A DNA stretch of 64,000 bases, from positions 97,990,485 to 98,054,484 of the forward strand of contig CM043971.1 of assembly GCA_014529385.2 (NCBI GenBank), given 5' to 3'. A program made the position numbers and the translations under genes. Below, piece by piece: positions 55,414 through 64,000 of this stretch. The notes under the pieces are model-generated. The model was not told the DNA's origin. It did not search any database and saw only the letters and a list, made by a program, of their open reading frames with translations. Every line of letters starts with the position of its first letter. Position 1 is the first letter of the stretch. This stretch comes from Adiantum capillus-veneris. Taxonomy: Eukaryota > Streptophyta > Polypodiopsida > Polypodiales > Pteridaceae.

Positions 55414-57003
55414 TGTAACATTTAATGGCCTAAAATCTTATTTGTAGCGGAAATTAGCATGAACATAGTGGGCATTTCATTAGAATAGATTCCTAATGAG
55501 AATTACAAGAGTGCTTGGGTGGAGAGAGCAACAAAAAGCATAACACCTAGTTAGATAGCATCGACAATACTTTCAAAAGAGAGAGCAATTAAGCTATTGA
55601 CAACAGTTGAGGACCGGATTTGCATGGAGCCGGTCCCCCCTCCAAAAGGCTTTGTATTATGGTTTCTCCCATCAAGAGAGACATTGTACAATACAATTCT
55701 TTGTGTTCCTTCAAGACTAGCTAGTGCAATGAAGATGGAAGCTTCATACACCAAGCAAAACACTTAATCAAACACAACTTGAATTATCCCCGTTCTCAAA
55801 CCCAAGACCTCACACACCTTCGAAGATGGTGAGAGCTAGCAGGGTATGAGAGTAGATTGAGAGGAAAAAGAAGTATCTTACGAGAAAGAAGTACATCTCC
55901 TCACATAATCACTCATATTAGCATAGCTTAGCTTAGTAATTAGCTTGGTAGAGAAGATGAGCATGCATTGAAGCTTGGCTCTTGGTTGGATTTGCATCCA
56001 CATGCCAAGAGAGTGTTGATGTAGGCTTCTATCTCTCAAGCTTGGAGTAGATGATGAGCTCTCCATTAAAGCTTGGGAGGAGATAGAGTATTTTCCCTTC
56101 ACACATGGTCAAGTGTGAGAGTGTGAGTGTCAATGCCAAGCAAAAATCAGCCCCCTCCCTCTCTTGGGCGAGCCCTAGCTGCTAAGTTAGTCTGGCTTTT
56201 GCCTCATTGGACCTCCCCAGGTCAAGCCAATAGGGATTAAGCAGCATAAGTGATAGCCTTCTGACATGTGTCCCCCTTTCCCTTTTTGTGAGAGCTTTAG
56301 ATAATTAAATAATTAAACTAAACTCTCATTGGACCCCTTTGCCTCCTGGCCAATAGGAATCAGGCAAGCCATGGGGCTCCTGAATGCTCATTGGACCCCT
56401 TGGGAGACTGCCCAATAGTCTTCTAGGACATTTAATTCTTATTGGTTTCTTTTATTAAATGTTTTTAAATTAATTAAACTAGATTTACTCTAGCCTAATT
56501 CTCATTGGTCCACTTCAAGGGTCTTCCAATAGGAATTGGGCAAACCTTGTGGGCATCTGGCCTAGGGAGCTGACATGTGTCCCTCATTCCCTTTGTGTAA
56601 AGGGAGCCTGTGTGTGTGTGTGTGGCTTTCTCTCTCATCCCCTAGCTTTGGAGCTCGCCCCCTCCCATGTAGGGATGTAGAAAGACTTTTTGGGCACACA
56701 CTAAGCATCCAATTTTCCCTAAGGTTGACCTTTGGACACAACCTTTGAATTTTGGAACCTTAGCATTTTGGAAGTCTTAATGGGCTGAACCTTAGGGTCT
56801 TTTTAGCCCGTTGTTTCACATGGCTCTTTTGCAGATGGCCCCCCCTTTGGATCCCTATTTTCCCTCCTTTGGATCCCTACTGTGGCCGGTCTGCTAACTT
56901 AACCAATATTCTAGCTTTTTCTCCCTTGGCACTTCCCCACATTAAATGATCAGTTTAATATGAGAAAATCATTTAGGAGAATTAGATATTGATTATTATG
57001 ACA
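55414..57003 (-). repeat. Second LTR copy of the chromodomain gypsy
   Basis: 1590 bp. By position it is the 5' LTR of the minus-strand element, but its inner flank is copia and not gypsy leader. Under the duplication model it is a solo LTR formed by LTR-LTR recombination. Confidence 0.9.
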
Positions 57004-57008
57004 CTTTG
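57004..57008. repeat. Target-site duplication CTTTG, right of chromodomain gypsy
   Basis: Matches 46290-46294. Copia 2 resumes here. Confidence 0.88.
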
Positions 57009-58840
57009 TTGCCTCTTTTCAGTGGTGGAAATATGAATGTAATGAGGCAAATGTACAGCCTATGGGGGTTTCTAAAAATGTTATAGATCAGCCTATTATT
57101 ACTGATGCAGATGTACATGATGTACTTGATGAGGAAAGGGCTGGAAATGAGCAAGCTAGAGGTATTGCAAAATGGCTGGTGCACACTTTGCGTGACAGTA
57201 AATTGGATGCACCTTTGTCTAGTCGTACTCGTTCAGGCTCTCACCATGCATCTTATGCATCAGATTGTTATGCTTTAGCTGTGTCTAGCTTACATGATGT
57301 CGAGGAACCTCTATCTTTTGATGAAGCACAGAATTCAAAAAATTGGATGGCTGCCATGCAATCAGAATATGATGCACTTATAGAAAATGACACATGGACT
57401 TTATGTGATTTGCCTCCTGGCAAAAAGGCCATTGGTACAAAGTGGGTTTACAACTTGAAATGCAAGCCGGATGGTGAGATCGATCGCCATAAGGCTCGAC
57501 TTGTAGCAAAGGGTTATGCACAGAAAAAGGCATAGATTATGAAGAGACCTTTGCTCCCACTTGTCGTATGAATACTGCGCATTTTCTATGTGCATTGGCA
57601 GCTCATTTTGGTTGGGATGTACATCAATCAGACATTGTTACTACTTTCTTGAATGGTGACATATTTGAGGAAGTTTACGTAACTAAGCCTTGTGGTTTTG
57701 TCAAGAAAGGACAAGAGGACAAAGTGTGCAAATGTAACAAGGCTTTGTATGGGTTGAAGCAATCTCCTCGTGCTTGGTATGAGAAAGCTCACACTTATTT
57801 GGTCAAACAAGGCTTTCGTAATAGTCCAACAGAAAGCACATTGTATGTAAAGAGTGAGGGTGATGTACTTCTCATTGTGGTTCTTTACGTAGATGATTTG
57901 CTAGTCACTAGACCAAATGAGAGACACATTGCTGAATTTAAGGCTGATTTGAATGCTACTTTCAAGATGAAAGATTTGGGGTTGTTGCATCATTATTTGG
58001 GCATACAATTTAAGCAGTGTGATGGTGGTATTGCCTTGTGTCAGAAATGTTACATAGAGACATTGCTATGTAAATTTGGACTTGAGGATTGCAAACCTAT
58101 TGCCACTTCCATGGAAACAGGTTTGAAGTTGAGTCTACATGATGCTGGCGATCCTGCTGATGTCACTCTTTACCAAACTGTTGTTGGATGCCTCATCTAT
58201 GTATGCAACACGAGGCCATATATTTAGTTTGCAGTCTCACAGGTCAGCAGATTTATGCATAGCCCAGGGTCTAAGCATTGGCAGGATGTAAAGAGGATTT
58301 TCTGCTACCTTACTGGCACTTTACATCTTGGCTTGTTTTATCCCAAGGGGGGATCATTTCCGCTAGACTTACATGCTTTTTTGGACTCAGATTGGGCTGG
58401 TTGTTTTGACACGCGAGTGTCCACACGTGGTTTTTGTTTCATGCTTGGCAGTTCATGTATATCATGGTTGATCAAGAACCAACCTACTGTGGCCACTTCG
58501 AGTTGTGAGGCTGAGTACATGGTAGTCTTCACAACTACGGTTGAGTGTGTATGGCTCAGACGCCTTATGGCTGATTTGGGTGTTGGACAGGACTGCCAAC
58601 AGTATCTACACTGATAGTCAGAGCGCATCGGCAATTGCGAGGAACCCAGTTTTTCATTCTCGCACAAAGCACATTGAGGTGCATTACCACTATGTCAGGG
58701 AGAGGCTCTCAGCAGGAGAGATCAGCTTGTCTTATGTGCCAACATAGGAAAACCTTGCAGATCTTTTCACAAAGGCATTGTCTCGTGAGAAGCTTGAAGC
58801 TTTCTGCAAAGATTTGGGCTTACTCCCCTTTGTGGACTGA
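57009..58840 (+). pseudogene. Reverse transcriptase and RNase H of copia 2 (3' part)
   Basis: Linker ([19 protein letters not shown]), RT from ~57340 ([27 protein letters not shown]), a one-base frameshift at ~57525 (AQKKA), LYGLKQSPRAWYEKA, LYVDDLLVTRP (Y-V-D-D), TAG at 58225-58227 where copia 1 has CAG, RNase H (DSDWAGC, SCEAEYMV), a frameshift near 58600 after VGQD, and TAG at 58745-58747 where copia 1 has CAG. The end (SREKLEAFCKDLG) is as in copia 1. Confidence 0.92.
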
Positions 58841-58904
58841 GCATGTCCTTAGGGCATGGCACTTCCTTTTACACATGTGCCAGCTCTCGTTCACCGCATC
58901 ACTT

Positions 58905-58915
58905 CAGGGGGGATT
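58905..58915 (+). promoter_or_regulatory. Polypurine tract of copia 2
   Basis: AGGGGGGATT directly before the 3' LTR. Confidence 0.8.
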
Positions 58916-59142
58916 TGTTACCATATACATGTGGTAGTGATGTGTGTGAACACACTAGGACGGCCGGGGCATTTTTTCCCTCTTTAGGAGGTTTTTCCCC
59001 CCGTGCATTGTATATACGCCCATCACTCTAGGGCTATCTATCTTTCCATTGCACACTAAGTAACACACTCTCTATTGTGTGCCTTGAGCTTCCTTTGTCT
59101 TCTCCAATCTGTGTGCGTTTCTCTGCAACCCTAATTCCAGCA
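58916..59142 (+). repeat. 3' LTR of copia 2
   Basis: 227 bp, TGTTACCATA...TTCCAGCA. It lacks the 40-bp duplication of the 5' LTR. Confidence 0.93.
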
Positions 59143-59622
59143 GAAGAAATACAATTGGCTGTGCAAAATGCACTTGTGGAGAAAGATAGGAGGAAGAAAT
59201 GGTTTGACCATCATCTAAAGGACAAAGATATCAATGTTGGTGATCAAGTCCTTATGTATGGAGTGTGTTACGAGAAGAAAAAGTTGAAATATGTGGGAAA
59301 AGGACCATATAGAGTATGTGAAATCACCCCACAAGGTACCATTCATGCGGAGACTCTTGATGGAGTTGAAGCCATTGGATTCCTCAATGGGAGAAAATTT
59401 AAAAGATACTATGATCCTTTAAGCCAAGAGGAACTACGTGCCATCCATAAAAAAAAGGCAGCCAAGGCACAGACAGAGTTGAAGAAGCTACAAGGTCAAG
59501 CTGAGGCTAAGGAGTGGCAACAACGCATAAGACGCCAACGAGAGGTCAACCTTGGAGTTACACATGCATTCCATGTTGAAACAGAGGATGATTGGTTGGA
59601 CTCTGACACACCTCTAAGATAA
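59143..59622 (+). pseudogene. C-terminal part of element A integrase/pol
   Basis: Continues the pol of A after copia 2 (EEIQLAVQNALVEKDRRKKW, then VGDQVLMYGVCYEKKKLKYVG, GPYRVCEITPQGTIHAETLDG, FLNGRKFKRYYDPL), the SH3-like integrase C-terminal domain. A Lys/Ala/Glu-rich helix and an acidic end (ETEDDWLDSD) follow, up to TAA at 59620. No chromodomain. Confidence 0.82.
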
Positions 59623-59805
59623 CCTATTGAGCTAAATAGCACCTATGGGAAAGTGCTATATATAACACCTTGTTAGACATGGGTGCTAAATATAATCTTT
59701 TGTCATACGGAGTGTGGTGTCAGTTGGGAAAGCCATCCCTATCTGAGAGTACTATCCAAGTCAATGCAAGGGTATCAACAAGAAAAAGATCATGGTTTTT
59801 GGAAT
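59623..59805 (+). pseudogene. Retropepsin-like fragment downstream of element A integrase
   Basis: Open in one frame: NTLLDMGAKYNLLSYGVWCQLG, which resembles a retropepsin active-site strand and following helix (Asp-Met-Gly-Ala in place of Asp-Thr/Ser-Gly-Ala). It is cut off by the LTR of element C at 59806. Either the C-terminal extension of A has an extra protease-like fold or this is a remnant of another element. Confidence 0.4.
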
Positions 59806-60388
59806 TGTTAACCCTCACGGATCACGGACACCATATCACCTACGACGGACGTTGTATTATTTACTTGGTAGAGCAGGTACCGGGCTTGTCGGTCCAATAG
59901 GAAAAGGGTAAGAGTGATCGCGGATGAGAGGCGCACTCTAACTGGATAATTCAAGGGATTAGTTGGCTAAGCATGGGCACCCAAGTGTGAATGGGGCGAG
60001 CCCATATAAAAGTCAACTAAACCTAAAATTCACTCATTCTCTCATTTGTGCAATTGAAGAGTGCTCTTGCTCCATCTCCATCTTCTTCTTCTTTATCTCC
60101 TTGTGTGTGTGTGTGTATGCGTGAGAGAGAGAGAGAGAGAGAGAGAGAGTGCGATTGAGCATTGCGGTGGCACGACGACGGCGAGGCGGTTGAGTGCGGC
60201 GTAGTGGCGTCTCCCTCTTCTTTGCGGCGAGGAATCCTCCACAACAGGAAGCGTAGAGCGGTGAGTGACACACCAACGCCATCTTTGAGCTTACTAGTTT
60301 AGGCTTGTTGTGTGCTTGGAGCCATTTGTGGCTCGCACCCAGTGTATCGGCAAGTTCCTTGTATTGACACGTGTGACATACGTACACA
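59806..60388 (+). repeat. 5' LTR of element C
   Basis: 583 bp, TGTTAACCC...TACACA. TATAAAAG at 60005-60012. The GA tract is short (60124-60149, about 13 units). A stretch around 59846 lacks bases that are present in the B LTRs. Confidence 0.9.
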
Positions 60389-60392
60389 TTTT

Positions 60393-60410
60393 TGGCGCCG
60401 TTACCGGGGA
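60393..60410 (+). promoter_or_regulatory. Primer-binding site of element C (tRNA-Asp)
   Basis: TGGCGCCGTTACCGGGGA, one mismatch to the perfect site of element B. Confidence 0.88.
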
Positions 60411-61167
60411 ATGCCATACACTAAGCTTGAATGGCACTCTGTGCTTCTTTTGTGGTGCAATTTCAATTGTACGAAAGGTAAGGAAGGAGGGTGTGTGTGT
60501 TGAGAAGAAGGATTTTATGTTGCTACTGTGTATTTCTTTGTTAATCGAGTTTTCAAAGGTACTGTGTTTTTTCTCTGTCATAAGGAATTAGTATTAAGGT
60601 TGTTAGTTCTGTGTAATGCAAAGTACAGTAAGTAGGAAGTAGATCTGTGAGAGCTAATGAAGTGTGTTAGTGTGTAACAGTAGGTGTATTAGTTGTAAGT
60701 AGGTAGGTAGAGTGTGCGTGTGCTCGCGCGCAAGCCGGGGTGACCTTATCCAAATATATATATATATATATTTATTTATTTATTTTTATTTTTTTTTTAA
60801 AAAAATTTAAAGGTAGGACAGGGATCGGGAATATCTCCCAGACCCAAGCCCAAGCTCACGCTTAGGCTTAGGCATCTATCACCCTTTAAAATTACGAATT
60901 TTAGCTTCACACGTAGCTAAAAAATCGACTTTTTTGAGGACCAATGGAGCTTCAGGTGACTGAACATTGTGCTGTAAAGCACACTGCGACCCTCTGAGTT
61001 ATACGCTCATTTTGAGCTATCACACACTTTAATCAAAAAAATTGATCATTAAAAAACATTTAAAAAAAAATAAAAACATAAAATACACGAGTGAAAACGG
61101 ACGCTTGAAAAAGTAAGCGGTTAACCTTCGAGGTTATTCGCCGACGCTTGTAGGGTGCCAAAGGCAC
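60411..61167 (+). other. 5' leader of element C
   Basis: Non-coding; homologous to 1531-2325 of element B, with a (TA)n run near 60755-60770 and A/T homopolymers. No gene. Confidence 0.7.
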
Positions 61168-64000
61168 ATGCATCTGCGCTCTAGTCGTGTGCTAGAGATG
61201 GAGCAACTAGAGAGAATTTCAACTTACGCGAGTTCTCAATATCCACCTACTTTAGGTTCCGGGCCCTCGGTAGGGACCCAAGGCAGTACAAACCAACACC
61301 CGAACATAGCAGCTAGAGACTCTTCCTCTGACTATGACATCATGGAGGGTTTCCCAATGCCTAATCCTGATAGCTCAAGCCAAGACATGCATGACATGGG
61401 TCCACAGTCCGAGCCGAGCGTGCTTAGCCGCTTCAAGGAAACCTTTAGTAGAGCCACTCGCTCCGAACATGGAGCTAATGATGTAAATGAGGGGGGTGAG
61501 GAAGTAAATTCTCCATTCATGACCAACGTAGAGCCTATGCCCTTAGAGAATGTGCACGTGAATACTTCATTCACTGCACCTCCTGACTCTTCAGAGTTAT
61601 TTCCCTCCGAGGTCATATTACCCAATGGTAGAAGCCTTGCCGAAGTGCAAGAGGTTGAGCGATATATCATTGCAGCAAGGGAAAAGGAAATCGAGAGCTT
61701 AGGCAAGGCGGAGCAACAAAGAGAGTTAAAAGCAAAAGCCCCTATGTCAATATCCTTGCTAAGAGAGCAATCGAGTGCTCCTGACTTAGCAACCGCAAAG
61801 GGCCAACCCCTAGAAAGCAACATTGCATCTAGCTCAAAGGACACCCCTAGCACCTCAATCCTAGATGGAGCATTCTTAAATGAGAACTGGGAGTACGAAC
61901 ACAGGTCACACCTATTACGTGGGTTGGTTAGATGTCCTACAATCCACAATGGGTGCTACTAGTGTGGAGGATCAACAACAAAGAGTTTGTGAGGTCATCC
62001 ATAGGGTCATTGAGTTAGAGAGACAGAACAAGGGGATCAACATGCCTTCAACACGTCTCATGAGATTCTTGGATACAGGGAAGGCTAAACAACCGACCTT
62101 ATCGCAAATGGAGATTCCCTCGGTAAGTCCGATGGATCCCCCATATGTTGTTTCTCCAGGGGTCTCAGTGCAATCTGAGCCCACAAGTGATCGCTTAACC
62201 TTCCCAAGTCTAGCTCATGCTTCCCTTGATGACACCACGGCTACCATGCCTACCCCAATGATGGGCATGCCAAGAAACACGCCATGGACCTCATTCGTTA
62301 GTAAAGCACCGCTACATGGTAGCTCAATGCCTGCAACAGTACCTATAAGTGTGTACCAATCGTATACACCCATGGGTCCTCGTCCCTACTCCTCCCATTG
62401 TTTCAACTACCTATGCTCCACAACCACAACACCCAAGTTCTTATTTCCATGGGACTATACCGGCTAGCATTAGCATGTCACATCCGACGTTTGCTATGCC
62501 TAGGGCCACACATATGAACTTTGGACCGCCACATGGCACAACACCGTACCAAACGTGGAACCCAAGGGCTTCCTATGCGCCAAGCCCAATGCCAATACCT
62601 ACTCCACATGTAGTCTCTGGAGCACCTCCACCCACGGTTCCTGCTCACTTAGGTGACTTGGCAACATTTGCTCAAGCTATCGGTCGATCTATTGCTGAGA
62701 ATATGCGTAACACACCTGATAGAGAGACTAGAAGTAAGGCAGTAACCAAGCTCACACAAAAATTTAGTGGAGACGGGGATGTGAGAAAGCATATCGAAGT
62801 GTTTGAACAAATATGTGATTCTTTAGGAGAACACAATGACTTGCATAAGAGTAATGCTTTAAGCCTAACCTTATGCGGGAAGGCTAGGGATTGGTATAGA
62901 ACCCTAAGGGTGGAAGAAAAAACGATTTACCCTACTCTTAGGAGATTGTTCTTGAAAGAATACATACGAGAGGGAGTGCTTTGGGGTGTAGCCTCTCAGC
63001 TCCAGAAAGCCCAACGAGAGGAAGGAGAGTCGGTGAGAGACTTTATTAGTAGCTTGAAGCACTTGAATTCTCGTTGCAATCCAAATGAGCGCTTCAATAA
63101 TAATCAATTGCTTGATAGATTCATTAGGGGATTACGACATGAGGATATCTACAATGGCCTAGTCATTAGAGGTATCACCACTTGGGAAGCAGTCACCACC
63201 AATGCGATCCAATTGGAGGATAAATTAATGATTCAAGGAGAAAGAGTGTCTGTTGAGCCTAAATCTATTAGCTCGCAAGCATCAAGGCATCAACCAATGA
63301 CCCTAAAGCCTATTGCTAAGGAGCCAAAGATATCTGAGATGACTTTAGCAAATCTCACCAAGGCTATTCAAGAGAGTCTTAGAGACAGTCGTGCTCCGCA
63401 AAACAATCATACGTATCCAAGAAGGGAGCAACAATGGTGCTCAGTATGCTATGGACCGCATAATACCAGTGAATGCCCTATTTTTAGAGTAAAATTCAAT
63501 GGAAATTGCAATGCCTATGGGAGGTATGGTCATCAAGCTAAGGATTGCATAGTATTTAAGCGCACGATGGCCAATAGACCAACCTTAGCATGGACAGACA
63601 CACGTCGAGTGCCTGCATTGATGCCGGTCCCACCTCTTGAACAAACAGCACAACACATGGTCCCTAGGGCCCAAAATGTTGTTCAAAAAACACCCTTACC
63701 ACCTCCAGTGCTAGGACCGCAACCACCACATCGGAGAAACATTTCTGTGAATCAAGTGGGTTGTGAGTCATCTATTGCTTGTTTGGAAGGCTGTGAGGAA
63801 GATATAGATCCTAATATTGCCTATGGGATGGATGTGCTTGAAGAAAGTCCACAATACTACATGGAGGACTATTGGGGACAAGTCAAACCTGTCTATCAAG
63901 TAGCTGCTCTTGCTGCAAGAGGCCAAAATATCAATTACAGTGCTAAGAGACCACCTCTTCAATGCTATGAGTGTGGAGGTCCACATCGTGTAGCCGAGTG
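61168..64000 (+). pseudogene. gag: Gag of element C (incomplete at window end)
   Basis: Starts MHLRSSRVLEMEQLER. The first frame is open to about 61910, where 16 or so bases are missing relative to B, shifting into the 61880-62467 frame; another frameshift follows near 62385. Beyond about 62640 one frame runs through the capsid (KFSGDGDVRKHIEVFEQIC, KARDWYRTLRVEEK, REEGESVRDFISSLKHLN) and zinc knuckles (CSVCYGPHNTSEC; then CNAYGRYGHQAKDC with Tyr in place of Cys; then CYECGGPHRVAEC at the window edge) without a stop that I can see. It is the best-preserved capsid of the three related elements. Confidence 0.85.

Larger units (their letters stand above)
46295..57003 (-). mobile_element. Chromodomain Ty3/gypsy retrotransposon, rearranged at its 5' end
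   Basis: Outer LTRs of 1590 bp (46295-47884 and 55414-57003) with flanking CTTTG. The internal region 47885-53457 holds an intact Gag-Pol frame on the minus strand and a polypurine tract. The part that should join the leader to the 5' LTR, including the primer-binding site, is absent; instead a copy of copia 2 (53458-55413) lies there. So the polyprotein is intact but the element cannot be replicated from this copy as it stands. Confidence 0.9.
53458..57003 (+). repeat. 3.55-kb direct duplication, right copy
   Basis: Copia 2 part 53458-55413 and gypsy LTR 55414-57003; see left copy at 44339. Copy-specific differences include AATTCAATC here against AATTGAATC on the left, so this copy keeps the protease frame open for 252 codons. 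Confidence 0.92.
43193..59142 (+). mobile_element. Copia element 2, swollen by a nested gypsy and a duplication
   Basis: Same family as copia 1. LTRs at 43193-43459 and 58916-59142, GAAGA on both sides. Of its 15.95 kb, 46295-57003 is a nested chromodomain gypsy plus a duplicated copia segment. Without these it is about 5.2 kb, close to copia 1. Confidence 0.93.
59806..64000 (+). mobile_element. Element C: gypsy of the A/B group, 5' half, truncated by window end
   Basis: 5' LTR (59806-60388), tRNA-Asp primer-binding site, leader and gag, all close to element B. The right end lies outside the window, so whether it has pol and what its target duplication is (GGAAT precedes it) cannot be judged. 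Confidence 0.9.

Noticed and set aside
44339-57003. Reading the 3.55-kb direct repeats as a pair of very long LTRs
   Set aside because: The polypurine tract and the TG...CA ends sit at the 1590-bp boundaries, the outer CTTTG duplication fits those, and the rest of each repeat is copia coding sequence.

Overview
The window is nuclear DNA from a land plant with a repeat-rich genome. It holds no ordinary host gene that I can recognise; essentially everything is transposable element sequence, much of it nested. Plant markers are gypsy primer-binding sites matching tRNA-Asp(GTC), copia sites matching initiator tRNA-Met, a Tat-type gypsy with two RNase H domains, and short GT-AG introns. I cannot name the species; a seed-free plant such as a fern or lycophyte would fit, but nothing proves it.

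Layout. The backbone is an old, decayed Ty3/gypsy element A on the + strand, split into pieces: LTR end 1-353, leader 358-867 and 10915-11202, gag 11203-15105, protease-RT-RNase H-integrase 39391-43192, integrase C-terminus 59143-59805. Into A have inserted: (1) element B, 868-10914, a related gypsy with gag and protease but no polymerase (TSD CATCC); (2) a 761-bp hAT-like MITE at 13225-13985 (8-bp TSD CCACCTCT); (3) a multi-gene DNA transposon, 15106-39390, with 31-32 bp terminal inverted repeats; (4) copia element 2, 43193-59142 (TSD GAAGA); (5) related gypsy element C, starting at 59806 and running off the window.

The DNA transposon was itself hit by copia element 1 (15867-21010, minus strand, TSD AAAAC, inside an intron) and by a Tat-type gypsy (29282-38530, TSD CTTC, inside a transposase-like exon). 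Without these it is about 9.9 kb with four genes: an unrecognised + strand gene; a minus-strand gene fusing a CENH3/histone-H3-like fold to an Ulp1-like (C48) cysteine peptidase and a Lys/Pro-rich tail; an unrecognised acidic + strand gene; and a minus-strand transposase-like gene. A six-unit ~98-bp tandem array built on a CACGACGCGATA motif lies between the second and third genes. This histone-carrying transposon is the most unusual object in the window. All four genes now carry frameshifts or stops.

Copia 2 is interrupted by a chromodomain gypsy on the minus strand (46295-57003, TSD CTTTG) whose 1649-codon Gag-Pol frame is intact. A 3.5-kb segment made of copia sequence plus one gypsy LTR is present twice around it (44339-47884 and 53458-57003), best explained by tandem duplication followed by LTR-LTR recombination.
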